From JANQQC01 sp965262255 (GTDB lineage Bacteria; Pseudomonadota; Alphaproteobacteria; Caulobacterales; Hyphomonadaceae): a stretch of DNA of 64,000 bases. Numbering within the stretch: the first letter of the stretch is position 1; each line of letters opens with the position of its first letter. Both the position numbers and the translations under genes were made by a program. The notes under the pieces are model-generated. The model was not told where the DNA came from, ran no database searches, and was given only the letters and a program-made list of their open reading frames with translations. Where the stretch lies: contig OZ253505.1 in the NCBI GenBank assembly GCA_965262255.1, positions 3,410,001 to 3,474,000 on the forward strand, in the 5' to 3' direction. This document shows positions 29,329 to 38,459 of the stretch, piece after piece.

Positions 29329-29595
29329 TTATTTAACTGCAAACGGTAACAAGGCCAGCATTCGCGCTCGTTTTATGGCTTTTGACAGTTTTCGCTGGTT
29401 TTTCATTTTCACCGCAGAAATCCGCGATGGAATGATTTTCCCTTGCTCCGAAATATATCGACGCAGAAGTTTTACGTCCTTGTAGTCTATTTTAGGCGCA
29501 TTGTCGCCCGTGAACGGGTCAATCTTGCGGCGGCGACCAAAGTTCCGACGCGCTGGAACATTCGTAATGTTCATTCTTGTATTTTGTTCAGTCAT
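29329..29595 (-). CDS. rpsR: 30S ribosomal protein S18
   Basis: 88 residues, with IDYKDVKLLRRYISEQGKI and the basic RKLSKAIKRARMLALLPF tail that define S18. It starts 9 nt after rpsF and lies upstream of rplI in the conserved S6-S18-L9 operon. Confidence 0.97.
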   Translation of the reverse strand: MTEQNTRMNITNVPARRNFGRRRKIDPFTGDNAPKIDYKDVKLLRRYISEQGKIIPSRISAVKMKNQRKLSKAIKRARMLALLPFAVK

Positions 29596-29604
29596 TGTAA
29601 TTCT

Positions 29605-29946
29605 CTAATCCCTTGTGTTGCGTTCGCGACGAGCGGCTAGGGGTGACAAATCTTTCGATAGTTTTTCCACACGAATGCTCATATAGCGAATCACGTCGTC
29701 CGATATTCGATGGCGGCGTTCAAGTTCGTGTACTGCCTCTGGTGGGGCGGTAATGTACAACAACGAATAATGCGCTTTGTGTTGTTTGTTTATCGGATAA
29801 GCGAGAGTACGAAGCCCCCAATACTCGACTCTTTTCACTTTTCCTTTGCGATCGCTGATAAACTGAGAAAGTTCTTCAACCAATTCTTCAACCTGGCTGG
29901 GTGAAATATCTGGTCGTGAGATCATTACGTGTTCGTAGAAGGCCAT
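29605..29946 (-). CDS. rpsF: 30S ribosomal protein S6
   Basis: 113 residues: YEHVMISRPDISPSQVEELV, VEYWGLRTLAYPI and HELERRHRISDDVIRYM are S6 hallmarks. It is the first gene of the minus-strand ribosomal operon. It is divergent from fabD across about 205 bp that must hold both promoters; I could not identify convincing hexamers there. Confidence 0.97.
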   Translation of the reverse strand: MAFYEHVMISRPDISPSQVEELVEELSQFISDRKGKVKRVEYWGLRTLAYPINKQHKAHYSLLYITAPPEAVHELERRHRISDDVIRYMSIRVEKLSKDLSPLAARRERNTRD

Positions 29947-30151
29947 TTTGTGTTCCCGGTCTTGTAAGTCGCGGCACCAACGTAACGGGATTGTACGAAG
30001 ATGACGGCCCCTAATGAACTATTCAATAGGGCCGCGACTCCAAAAAGTGTACTTTTATACCAAAAACAAAGTAAAAGCAAGGGAACTTTATAGGTGTTAG
30101 CGACGCATATGGTCGCACTTTGTATTGTTAGAATAAAGTTAAGGTTGAACA

Positions 30152-31102
30152 ATGTCACATATCGCTTTTATTTTTCCAGGGCAAGGAAGCCAGTTCGTAG
30201 GAATGGGCAAAGAACTTGCTGACACCTTTCCAATTGCTCGCGCTGTTTTTCAGGAGGTTGATGAAGCATTGGAAGAAAGTCTTTCCGAACTGATGTGGGA
30301 AGGAGATATCGAAAAACTTACTTTGACATCGAATGCTCAACCCGCTTTGATGGCTCATAGTCTCGCGGTAGTACAGGTGCTAGAGAACGTTTTTGATATT
30401 TCAGTTTCTGATGCTAAGTTTGTAGCAGGACATAGTCTAGGTGAGTATTCTGCTTTGGCTGCCAGTAAATCTTTTGATGTTGGCACAACAGCGAAACTTC
30501 TTCGAATACGCGGAAACGCTATGCAAGGCGCAGTTTCTCAAGGAAAAGGAGCGATGGCCGCATTGCTTGGAGCAGATATTGAACAGGCACGAGAATCTTG
30601 TGAAGTTGGAAGAGTTTCGGGCGGAGTTTGTGAGATTGCAAACGATAACGCTCCAGGACAATTGGTAATATCCGGTAGTGTTAAATCAGTCTCGGTTGCA
30701 TGCGAACATGCGAAAAAATTGGGTGTCAAAAAAGCGATGATGCTAAATGTTTCAGCGCCTTTTCACTGCTCTTTAATGGAACCCGCTTCTGTAGCAATGG
30801 AGAGTGCTTTATCGGAAATTGCTATTCGTCCACCGATAACTCCGATAGTATCCAACGTAACCGCTCAACCAGTTATCAATCCTAGCGAAATACGTGATAA
30901 TTTGGTTAGTCAGGTGACCGGTAGAGTTCGGTGGACTGAAACAATTCAGCATATTGCTAATTCTGATGTAACAACCACATTAGAGGTTGGATCGGGTAAA
31001 GTTCTAACAGTTATGCAGAGACGAATCGATAAATCCCTAAAGGGATTCACATTGGGTACTCCGCAGGAAATAGAGAGTTTTGCAGAAACAATCAAAGGAT
31101 AA
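30152..31102 (+). CDS. fabD: Malonyl-CoA:ACP transacylase
   Basis: 316 residues. FPGQGSQ near the N-terminus, nucleophile Ser95 in GHSLGEY, catalytic His in APFHCSLM, and the NVTA...QVTGRVRW region. It loads malonyl groups onto ACP for fatty-acid synthesis. It is the first gene of the fabD-fabG-acpP-fabF cluster; the stop is 4 nt before fabG. Confidence 0.96.
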   Translation: MSHIAFIFPGQGSQFVGMGKELADTFPIARAVFQEVDEALEESLSELMWEGDIEKLTLTSNAQPALMAHSLAVVQVLENVFDISVSDAKFVAGHSLGEYSALAASKSFDVGTTAKLLRIRGNAMQGAVSQGKGAMAALLGADIEQARESCEVGRVSGGVCEIANDNAPGQLVISGSVKSVSVACEHAKKLGVKKAMMLNVSAPFHCSLMEPASVAMESALSEIAIRPPITPIVSNVTAQPVINPSEIRDNLVSQVTGRVRWTETIQHIANSDVTTTLEVGSGKVLTVMQRRIDKSLKGFTLGTPQEIESFAETIKG

Positions 31103-31106
31103 AGTA

Positions 31107-31844
31107 ATGTTTGATTTAACAGGGAAAAATGCACTAGTTACAGGTGCATCAGGGGGTATTGGACGTGCTATCGCCCTCGCCTTATCGGCGCAAGGCGCGA
31201 ACATCGGACTGTCGGGAACTCGCGAAAACGTTCTCAACGAGGTTTCTTCCGAACTCGCAACAAGAGGCGTTGTTTTGCCTTGCAATTTATCTCAGTCTGA
31301 TGATGTAGATGAACTCGTTAGTCGAGCGGAGGAAACCTTAGGAACTGTCGACATTTTGGTTGCTAACGCAGGAATCACTCGAGACGGGTTAGTGATGCGG
31401 ATGAAAACTGAAGATTGGGAAAGTGTCATTGACGTTAACCTAGGTTCATTCTTCAGACTTGTTCGGTCAAGTCTTCGTGGAATGATGAAACGTCGCCAAG
31501 GTAGGATTATTGGAGTTACATCTGTTGTAGGAGCAACCGGTAATCCCGGGCAGTCAAATTACTGCGCTTCAAAGGCTGGCATGATTGGATTTACTAAGTC
31601 TGTTGCCCAAGAGATTGCAAGTCGCGGAATCACGGCCAATTGTGTAGCTCCGGGGTATATTGAAACACCAATGACCGAAGCCCTGACCGATAATCAGCGT
31701 GATGCTTTGAAGCAAAGAATTCCGATGGGTAAGCCTGGACAAGGAGGAGATATTGCTGCTGCCGTATTGTATCTCGCTTCAGATGAAGCTGCCTACGTTA
31801 CCGGGCAGACTTTACACGTCAATGGTGGAATGGCGATGCTTTAG
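31107..31844 (+). CDS. fabG: 3-oxoacyl-ACP reductase
   Basis: 245 residues from ATG 31107, with AAAGGA upstream overlapping the fabD end. A short-chain dehydrogenase: NADPH loop TGASGGIG at 12-19, NAG at about 87-89, and catalytic Ser139, Tyr152 and Lys156 (SNYCASK). The C-terminus GGMAML is typical of FabG. It reduces beta-ketoacyl-ACP in elongation. Confidence 0.96.
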   Translation: MFDLTGKNALVTGASGGIGRAIALALSAQGANIGLSGTRENVLNEVSSELATRGVVLPCNLSQSDDVDELVSRAEETLGTVDILVANAGITRDGLVMRMKTEDWESVIDVNLGSFFRLVRSSLRGMMKRRQGRIIGVTSVVGATGNPGQSNYCASKAGMIGFTKSVAQEIASRGITANCVAPGYIETPMTEALTDNQRDALKQRIPMGKPGQGGDIAAAVLYLASDEAAYVTGQTLHVNGGMAML

Positions 31845-31856
31845 GAAAGAAAACTT

Positions 31857-31885
31857 TTGCAACAAACGCAATCATGTGGTATTAT
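31857..31885 (+). promoter_or_regulatory. Sigma70-type promoter for acpP
   Basis: TTGCAA at 31857-31862 and TATTAT at 31880-31885 are separated by exactly 17 bp in the 90-bp fabG-acpP gap. It would let acpP be transcribed above the level of the upstream genes, as is common for this abundant protein. A strong ribosome site (TTGAGGAGA) follows before the ATG at 31935. Confidence 0.6.
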
Positions 31886-31934
31886 CACTTTTGCTTGTTA
31901 AATTGATTAATTATCTCTTGAGGAGACAGACGCT

Positions 31935-32177
31935 ATGTCCGACGTATTTGACCGTGTAAAGAAGATTGTCATAGATAATCTTAGCGTTGAGGACGATAAA
32001 ATTTCGCCAGCGGCGAGTTTTATAGATGATCTTGGAGCTGATAGCCTTGACCTGGTTGAACTAGTTATGGCATTTGAAGAGGAATTCAGTATAGAAATTC
32101 CCGATGATGTGCAGGAAAATATACGAACGGTAGGGGATGCCGTCACGCATATTGAAAAGCACCTGTCAGAAGATTGA
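31935..32177 (+). CDS. acpP: Acyl carrier protein
   Basis: 80 residues, strongly acidic, with the phosphopantetheine attachment site Ser37 in GADSLDLVELVM. It carries growing acyl chains. Its stop lies 7 nt before the GTG start of fabF. Confidence 0.97.
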   Translation: MSDVFDRVKKIVIDNLSVEDDKISPAASFIDDLGADSLDLVELVMAFEEEFSIEIPDDVQENIRTVGDAVTHIEKHLSED

Positions 32178-32184
32178 GGTTTCA

Positions 32185-33465
32185 GTGCGGCGCATCGTAA
32201 TTACTGGGATTGGATTAGTTTCCCCTTTAGCAGCTTCAAGGGAACCAACTTGGCAGCGTCTTGTCGAGGGCCGTTCCGGTGCGGGGCGAATTGATTGTTT
32301 TGATCCAAGTGATTTACCGTGCCAAGTAGCCTGTCAGGTTCCTTGGACTACTGGTCGTGGTGGAGGCGAGGGGGATGAGTACGCCTACGATCCAGATCAA
32401 ACCACGTCGGAAAAAGAACGGCGACGTATAGACGAGTTTATCCTTTACTCAATGAAAGCGTCAGATGAGGCTTTAGAAGATGCTAATTGGCATCCCGAAA
32501 CGGATGAACAAAAACACAGAACTGGAGTTTTGATTGGCTCGGGAATTGGGGGGTTGAACTCAATCTTTGATACTTGTATTACGCTTCACGAGCGAGGTCC
32601 TCGAAAAGTCAGTCCATTTTTTATTCCGTCATCGTTGATTAACCTTGCAGCTGGGCAAGTTTCCATCAGACATGGTTTGAAAGGCCCTAACCACGCAGTT
32701 GTAACAGCTTGTGCCACGGGAGCCCACGCTATTGGAGATTCGGCGCGAATTATCCAGACAGGTGATGCTGATGTTATGGTTTGTGGAGGGTCTGAGGCTG
32801 TAATTGGAAAGATCGGAATTGCGGGATTTTGTGCTACGAAGGCTCTCTCTACCAAGTTTAACGACACCCCAGAACGAGCTTCGCGACCTTATGACCGCGA
32901 CCGTGATGGTTTTGTTATGGGCGAGGGAGCGGCTTTACTTGTCCTAGAGGATTATGAACACGCCAAATCGCGTGGTGCAAAAGTTTATGCGGAGGTTGTC
33001 GGATATGGTTTGTCGGGCGACGCTTTTCATATTACTGCGCCGGTTGACGGCGCAGAAGGCGGTTACCGAGCAATGGAAATGGCGCTTAATCATTCGGGCT
33101 TAGCACTTGAAGATATTGACTATGTAAACGCACATGGAACATCGACACCGGCCGGAGATGAAGGGGAAGTTCGCGCTGTCGAACGCATGTTTAAGGAACA
33201 CTCGAAAGATTTATCGTTATCGTCTACAAAGTCAGCTATTGGCCATTTACTTGGGGCGGCTGGCGCAATTGAAGTAGCATTTTGTGCATTAGCGATCAGA
33301 GATCAAGTAATGCCGCCAACATTGAATTTAGACAATCCTGATTTTGAGACTGAGATAGATTTGATTCCGCACCATGCCAAACATGGACAGGTTCGGGCAA
33401 CATTGTCGAATTCATTTGGATTTGGGGGAACTAATGCAGCTGTAATTCTAAAGAATGTCGACTAA
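32185..33465 (+). CDS. fabF: 3-oxoacyl-ACP synthase II
   Basis: 426 residues from GTG 32185, preceded by GAGG overlapping the acpP stop; this start gives VRRIVITGIGLVSP, the normal FabF beginning. Catalytic Cys in TACATGAH, His in NAHGTSTPAGD and His in KSAIGHLLGAAG are all present, and the C-terminal SFGFGGTNA is complete. It is an elongating condensing enzyme. Confidence 0.96.
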   Translation: MRRIVITGIGLVSPLAASREPTWQRLVEGRSGAGRIDCFDPSDLPCQVACQVPWTTGRGGGEGDEYAYDPDQTTSEKERRRIDEFILYSMKASDEALEDANWHPETDEQKHRTGVLIGSGIGGLNSIFDTCITLHERGPRKVSPFFIPSSLINLAAGQVSIRHGLKGPNHAVVTACATGAHAIGDSARIIQTGDADVMVCGGSEAVIGKIGIAGFCATKALSTKFNDTPERASRPYDRDRDGFVMGEGAALLVLEDYEHAKSRGAKVYAEVVGYGLSGDAFHITAPVDGAEGGYRAMEMALNHSGLALEDIDYVNAHGTSTPAGDEGEVRAVERMFKEHSKDLSLSSTKSAIGHLLGAAGAIEVAFCALAIRDQVMPPTLNLDNPDFETEIDLIPHHAKHGQVRATLSNSFGFGGTNAAVILKNVD

Positions 33466-34469
33466 CCTTAACGTCTAATTTTATCTGATCAGTTATATTT
33501 TTTTGATCGTTGTTATAAAGTTGACAATTTCTATTTTTACTCCGCCTAAGAAAAAGTAGAAAATGTCTGTAGGTGTTTTGATTTGGAAGATTAACAAACA
33601 ATAATTTTGAAAGGGAAAAGTCTTACAGAGTGTTTTTTTAAACATATAATGTTTTACGAATCTTTCTAGATTGTTGCGTTTTGTATTGTAATAATTTGTT
33701 ACTTTAAAATTTTGAAAACGGTATATTGCGATGGATTATGCAGAGTTCGATCATCAGTTAGTTCATCATACGTCTTGCTAGATCGAACAACTTACAGTAG
33801 AAAGTATATTTATTTTAAGATATATTTTGTTGGATGAAAGCGATTAAAATTTCCGAAAACAAGTTTGAAGAGAGTGCTTGCGTAAACATGAGAAAGTATA
33901 GAAAGTTAAATCAGTTTAATGAAAAATCAAATTTACTTTAAACAAAAGAGAGGAATCGCAATAACTTCCGATTTGACTATGAATATTGAGTCTAAGTCTA
34001 TTGTAAACTTAAACGAGTCAATCTCCGTTTCCTTTCGTGACGAATTACTTGTAGCAAAAATTGTTTCTGAACTCCTTTAAGTTTCGTCAGCACTTAAAAT
34101 TCTTCCATGAATTCCAGATGATATTACTCGCAAATTTTATAATTCCAGATTTAGTAAATATGTTCGGAAAGTAGATAAATTGATGTAAGAAATGTTAGAA
34201 GAATTTTCTTAGATTAGATTTGGCACGACATAGTTAAGTTTAACTATTTCTTGAACTTTTATAAACTAGAGTTTTGGGTAGAAAGATAAACTTGGTAACA
34301 GAGAGTTCGAAGGTTTACAAAAAGTTTTCGGTTTGCTTGGACTCACGATTACTGGTATTCGTTTTCGGGTTGTTTGATAGTTCCTCGAACGATACAGTGT
34401 ATGCATTGCCCTAATTGTAACTCCTTCTCTCTATTGTACCTTGGAATAAAAAACTAAAGGCAATCTAAG
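33466..34469 (+). other. 1-kb AT-rich non-coding gap between fabF and mltG
   Basis: About 1000 bases, much richer in A+T than the neighbours, with no convincing gene. The longest start-to-stop frame I noted is 53 codons at 33919-34080, without a clear ribosome site or recognisable product. In related genomes fabF and mltG are usually close together, so this is either a decayed insertion or a regulatory or RNA region. Confidence 0.4.
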
Positions 34470-35489
34470 ATGTTTTCAAAGAGAATGATTTTGATTGGAT
34501 TCGTTTTAGCGATCCTCGCCGTAGTTATTGCTTTTTCGTGGATAGAGTTTGAGATTCGGCGACCTGGAGCATCAAATCATCCGACAAAAATTGAGGTGCA
34601 ATCAGGCGATACTATTTCAAAGATAAGTCGAGACCTGTTCGAAAACAAGGTAATAAGAGAGCCGATGTTGATGAGAATAGATGCCCGTAGACGTGGAATG
34701 GAAAAGTCCTTGCATATCGGAGAATTTCTAATTCATGAAAGAGCTAGCATTAAGGAAGTTTTAGATATTCTAGAAGAGGGGAAGGTTGTTCAGTATGCTG
34801 TTACGATACCGGAAGGGCGAACAACTAGACAGATTCTCAGTCAGCTAGGAGACATAGATTTCCTTACAGGACAAATCGGAGAAGGAGAGTTGGAAGAAGG
34901 AACACTGCTTCCGAGTACATATTTCTTTCCAAAAGGTACAACTAGGTCAGCTGTAATCAAGCGAATGAGGAGCGCGCAGGAACGTTTACTAGACAGGCTA
35001 TGGCCCATGCGATATCGGGAATTGCCCATCAACAGCCGGAAGGAGGCAATCATCCTCGCGTCTATAGTCGAGAAGGAGAGTTCTCACACTGAAGAGATGC
35101 CCTTAGTTGCTGGTGTTTTCGTACAACGATTACGTCGAGGGATGCGATTAGAAAGTGACCCGACAACAATATATGGTATTTCTCGAGGAGAACCACTATA
35201 TAATGCGAGTGGACAACGTCGAACACTTTATCGATCGGAGTTGCGAGCGAAGACAGATTGGAATACCTATCAGTTAAAGGGCCTACCCAGAACACCCATT
35301 TGTAATCCAGGTGAGAATGCAATTCTTGCAGTTCTACAGCCGGAAGAATCGGATTACTTGTTCTTTGTTGCTGATGGCAAAGGTGGGCATTCTTTTGCTC
35401 GAACGCTTGAGGAACATGAAGCAAACGTAGTAAGGTATCGTGAGTATGAAAGAGCGGAAATCAAAAGAGAACGCGCCAGTGATCGTTGA
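34470..35489 (+). CDS. mltG: Endolytic murein transglycosylase
   Basis: 339 residues. N-terminal membrane anchor (residues 6-25), LysM-like/YceG region (VQSGDTISKIS), catalytic Glu201 in LASIVEKES, SDPTTIYG, and the ending GENAILAVLQP...YLFFVADGKGGHSF that marks MltG. It cleaves nascent peptidoglycan strands at the inner membrane. It sits upstream of gmk, as in other alphaproteobacteria. Confidence 0.94.
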   Translation: MFSKRMILIGFVLAILAVVIAFSWIEFEIRRPGASNHPTKIEVQSGDTISKISRDLFENKVIREPMLMRIDARRRGMEKSLHIGEFLIHERASIKEVLDILEEGKVVQYAVTIPEGRTTRQILSQLGDIDFLTGQIGEGELEEGTLLPSTYFFPKGTTRSAVIKRMRSAQERLLDRLWPMRYRELPINSRKEAIILASIVEKESSHTEEMPLVAGVFVQRLRRGMRLESDPTTIYGISRGEPLYNASGQRRTLYRSELRAKTDWNTYQLKGLPRTPICNPGENAILAVLQPEESDYLFFVADGKGGHSFARTLEEHEANVVRYREYERAEIKRERASDR

Positions 35490-35548
35490 TGTTTCTGTCT
35501 ACCAACTGTTGTTGTGGTAAGTTGTAAGTTTTATGGAGCTTTCTTGAA

Positions 35549-36187
35549 ATGTCAGATTACCATTCTGAACGACGCGGGTTAATGCTCGTGATCTCGAGTC
35601 CATCGGGAGCAGGTAAAACTTCCTTAGCCCGCGCATTGCTGGAGGAGTATAACGATGTAGTACTGTCTATCTCTGCAACGACCCGTAAACCGAGACCAAA
35701 GGAAGTTGAAGGTCAAGACTATTATTTTAAAAGTCAATCCGAATTTCGTACTATGGTCGATAACGAAGAGTTTCTTGAATGGGCACGAGTTTTCGACGAG
35801 TTCTACGGCACTCCGCGTATGGATACCGTCAACTTCATCGAATCAGGTAGAGATGTGTTGTTCGATGTTGACTGGCAAGGAGCAGGGGCATTAAGAGATC
35901 AGATGCCTAATGATGTTGTCTCGGTGTTTGTGTTACCACCGAGTCTCAAGGAACTCGAATCTCGTTTGAAAGCGAGACTTGGCTCAACAAGCGAAAGCGT
36001 TAGCAGACGAATGCAGGATGCAAAGGCAGAGATAATGAGATGGAGGCATTTCGATTATTGCATCGTTAACGATGTCTTTGAAGACACATACGCTAAGTTG
36101 AAGCAAATTCTTCATGGTGAACGCGAAAAGCGATTACGACAGACAAAGTTAGAGCCTTTGGTTAGGAGGTTGCTAGGCGATATGTAG
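35549..36187 (+). CDS. gmk: Guanylate kinase
   Basis: 212 residues. P-loop SSPSGAGKTS at 16-25, GMP-binding TTRKPRPKEVEGQDYYF, and the lid region RLKARLGSTSESVSRRM. It phosphorylates GMP to GDP. It lies 59 nt after mltG; the yicC gene often found between them is absent. Confidence 0.96.
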   Translation: MSDYHSERRGLMLVISSPSGAGKTSLARALLEEYNDVVLSISATTRKPRPKEVEGQDYYFKSQSEFRTMVDNEEFLEWARVFDEFYGTPRMDTVNFIESGRDVLFDVDWQGAGALRDQMPNDVVSVFVLPPSLKELESRLKARLGSTSESVSRRMQDAKAEIMRWRHFDYCIVNDVFEDTYAKLKQILHGEREKRLRQTKLEPLVRRLLGDM

Positions 36188-36478
36188 AAAAGTTATCGAG
36201 ATTGACTCAACTACCCGAGAGTATTATTTTCTATGGTAAAGTGATAATTCACATATACAGCCTCTTCAGTGAACGAAGGGTGTTTTGACTTGAATCTCTC
36301 AATTGTACAACTTATTCACAATGCATTGTAATTGTTTTTTGAGAAGAAAAAGATATTCAAAGTTCTTTAACTCTTCTCCATTTAGCCAATCAATAGTGAT
36401 TACGTTTGCAGTGTTACAAACAGGTACGCGGTATGCTATACTACCGTTATACAGCAATTCCATCTGGAGGGAACAGTT

Positions 36479-36836
36479 ATGGGACAGGTATTACACACCA
36501 AAGCAATCGCTACGCCTGCGATCCGAAAAGCGATCCAAAAAACACCCCCGGGCAAAGAGTTTGAGTAAAGTAAAGGAAGCCGCTTGTGTTTAATTTCGGA
36601 CTACAACTAAGTTGTCGTTGGATGACTGTTTGTATTCTTTGCAAGAATCAATTCCCAATTTGCAACGATCGATTCTCCATCGGGTATTTCAGAAACACAG
36701 GATATCTGCACTTCCAAAAGAAGAAGACGACCGGCCAGAGATCAAGAAGTTTAAAGAGTATCCGTCGGTTATTTCCATGTAGACATTGCCCATATTCTAG
36801 CTGTTTTGTAGAAGGTTCCAACTATGTCTGGTAAAG
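36479..36836 (+). pseudogene. IS481-family transposase remnant
   Basis: ATG 36479 starts MGQVLHTKAIATPAIRKAIQ, the N-terminal HTH start I recognise from IS481-type transposases (MGQVLH...A.RRAIQ), ended by TAA 36566-36568. After a damaged stretch, another frame reads LSLDDCLYSLQESIPNL, then RSILHRVFQKHRISALP, then EIKKFKEYP, and after a further shift VGYFHVDIA, which would contain the first catalytic Asp. The second and third catalytic residues are missing. A good GGAGGGAACAG ribosome site is preserved before the ATG. The flanks 36188-36478 and 36837-37030 show nothing else. Confidence 0.65.
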
Positions 36837-37030
36837 ATATGGTAACTTTTCTAAGAAGAATTCCTAGTAAGGACAGCCATTCCTCAAACGCAGTCTAACT
36901 GCGGAATCTTGTGTTTCGAATAATATTCAGTCAAAGTTAATTTTGTAGTGCATAAAGCCAAAAAATGTTATATGGTAACCACAGCAAAGATAATTTGTTG
37001 CAATCTACCTCTAGTTCAAAGGGTCTGCGT

Positions 37031-37552
37031 ATGATGTCATTTTGGTTCGAAATAAGGACTATACTATTGATACCAGTAGTTGTATCAATTGCTTCGTTAG
37101 CTTCCGCGCGGCTATTTGAAGTTTCTGCTCACGGATATTCAAGTTGCCAAGTTTATGTATGGCAGGGTTTAATAAACAATCTGGCATCCGATCAAGAAGC
37201 ATTCGAAATTGCCAAACACTGCATTGAAAAACATAATCGAGATGTTAATGAACGCGGCGGCCCATTTCGAGCAACAACGGCATTGCACATGGCATCCGGT
37301 TTTGGACATGCTAGAACGGTTTATTATTTGATCGCGAAAGGGGCCATTGTTAGCATACCCGATGAGGCCGGGTGGACTCCGCTTCATTACGCTGCTGCGG
37401 GCGGGAGAACTCAAGTCTGCAAAATTTTAGCGACCGAAGGTGCCGATCTTTATGCTCAAAATGACCAAGGACGGACACCTGAGGAAGTTGCACATCAAGG
37501 TGGCAATCAAGAATGCGGCAGATTCTTACTTCAACTAATGTCCAGGAGATAA
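37031..37552 (+). CDS. Exported ankyrin-repeat protein 1
   Basis: 173 residues if started at the double ATG 37031/37034, which gives a signal peptide (hydrophobic TILLIPVVVSIASLASA). After a variable region with a conserved CIE-H-RDVN segment come about three ankyrin repeats (TALHMASGFGHARTVYYLIAKGA, GWTPLHYAAAGGR..., GRTPEEVAHQGGN). It probably acts in the periplasm or is secreted, as a protein-binding module. The partner is unknown. It overlaps the next, related gene by one base (TAATG). Confidence 0.75.
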   Translation: MMSFWFEIRTILLIPVVVSIASLASARLFEVSAHGYSSCQVYVWQGLINNLASDQEAFEIAKHCIEKHNRDVNERGGPFRATTALHMASGFGHARTVYYLIAKGAIVSIPDEAGWTPLHYAAAGGRTQVCKILATEGADLYAQNDQGRTPEEVAHQGGNQECGRFLLQLMSRR

Positions 37553-38067
37553 TGATGAAAGCGTTACTAAAAATGGCTTGTTTATTTTGTTTTATAGCAA
37601 TTAATGCTACAAGCTTGTTCGCGTTTGCAGACGGACGCAATAGCAGATATCACTGCGGCGAACGCTGGCAAGAAATGTACGACAAAAGTAATGCTAGGGA
37701 ATGGCTAAGACACTGTATTGAAATCCATGGGCGAGATGTCAATAGCACCGAAGGAATGACTTATAGTCACGGACTTTCGCATGTAACTGCTTTACATATA
37801 GCTGCCGAAAAGGGAGCATTGAATGCCGTCATATATCTTGTCAGTGCAGGCGCGAATGTTGACGCTAAGAATGTTCTTGGACGAACTCCTCTTCATATTG
37901 CTGCAATTGAAGGAAACGCCGATATATGCCATGCTCTAAAAATTCTTGGAACGAACTTAGACCTTCGTGATGTTGAGGGATATACCGCTTTTGAATACGC
38001 CTTCTTTTTATCGACTGCTCGTCAAAGTCTCAGCCATGTCGATTGTGCAGAAAAACTCTTAGAATGA
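37552..38067 (+). CDS. Exported ankyrin-repeat protein 2
   Basis: 171 residues; ATG 37552 or 37555 with AGGAG at 37544-37548. Signal peptide MMKALLKMACLFCFIAINAT...FA. It shares the CIE-H-RDVN segment and ankyrin repeats (TALHIAAEKGALNAVIYLVSAGA, GRTPLHIAAIEGNADICHAL) with the preceding gene, so the two are tandem paralogues, diverged and translationally coupled. Its ankyrin array is shorter and ends in a helical tail. Confidence 0.75.
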   Translation: MMKALLKMACLFCFIAINATSLFAFADGRNSRYHCGERWQEMYDKSNAREWLRHCIEIHGRDVNSTEGMTYSHGLSHVTALHIAAEKGALNAVIYLVSAGANVDAKNVLGRTPLHIAAIEGNADICHALKILGTNLDLRDVEGYTAFEYAFFLSTARQSLSHVDCAEKLLE

Positions 38068-38459
38068 ACAACGTTCTCCCCGAGTATCTTTGATTCCATA
38101 AAAAATTTTTGTTTTGGTTCAACGTCATGGAAGTACAAAAATTAAACGTTAAGACTTGCGTATCTACCTGTATACCAGTTGTAACTGTAATCTAAACAGA
38201 AACAGTCGTCGCAACCATATATAAAGAGAATCTGCAGTACTGTTTGATATCAAAGAACGAGCGCATATATACTAAAATGTAATTTGTTAACGAATTCATC
38301 ATCTTTAAATTTACTAGATAAGAAGTGGAAGTTATGATTCATCGACTATTAACACCCCTTATCCTTATTTGCCTTACCAGTTGAAAGTACGTTGGACTGA
38401 ACATATATCCAATTTCAAATCATTGCAAGTGTTGTTACGAATGTCTTTGAAAGGACTGA
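38068..38459. other. Intergenic region between ankyrin pair and rhlE
   Basis: 392 bases, AT-rich. The only thing noted is a 16-codon frame at 38334-38384 (MIHRLLTPLILICLTS, then TGA) that resembles a lipoprotein signal with the lipobox Cys codon changed to a stop. Otherwise I see nothing. Confidence 0.3.

Noticed and set aside
33919..34080. 53-codon frame in the fabF-mltG gap
   Set aside because: No clear ribosome site, no recognisable product, AT-rich context.
36303..36593. 96-codon plus-strand frame after gmk
   Set aside because: It is an out-of-frame reading across the start of the IS481 relic.
38334..38447. Possible small lipoprotein (MIHRLLTPLILICLTS then stop)
   Set aside because: The lipobox Cys position is TGA and the following codons show no known protein; too short to call.
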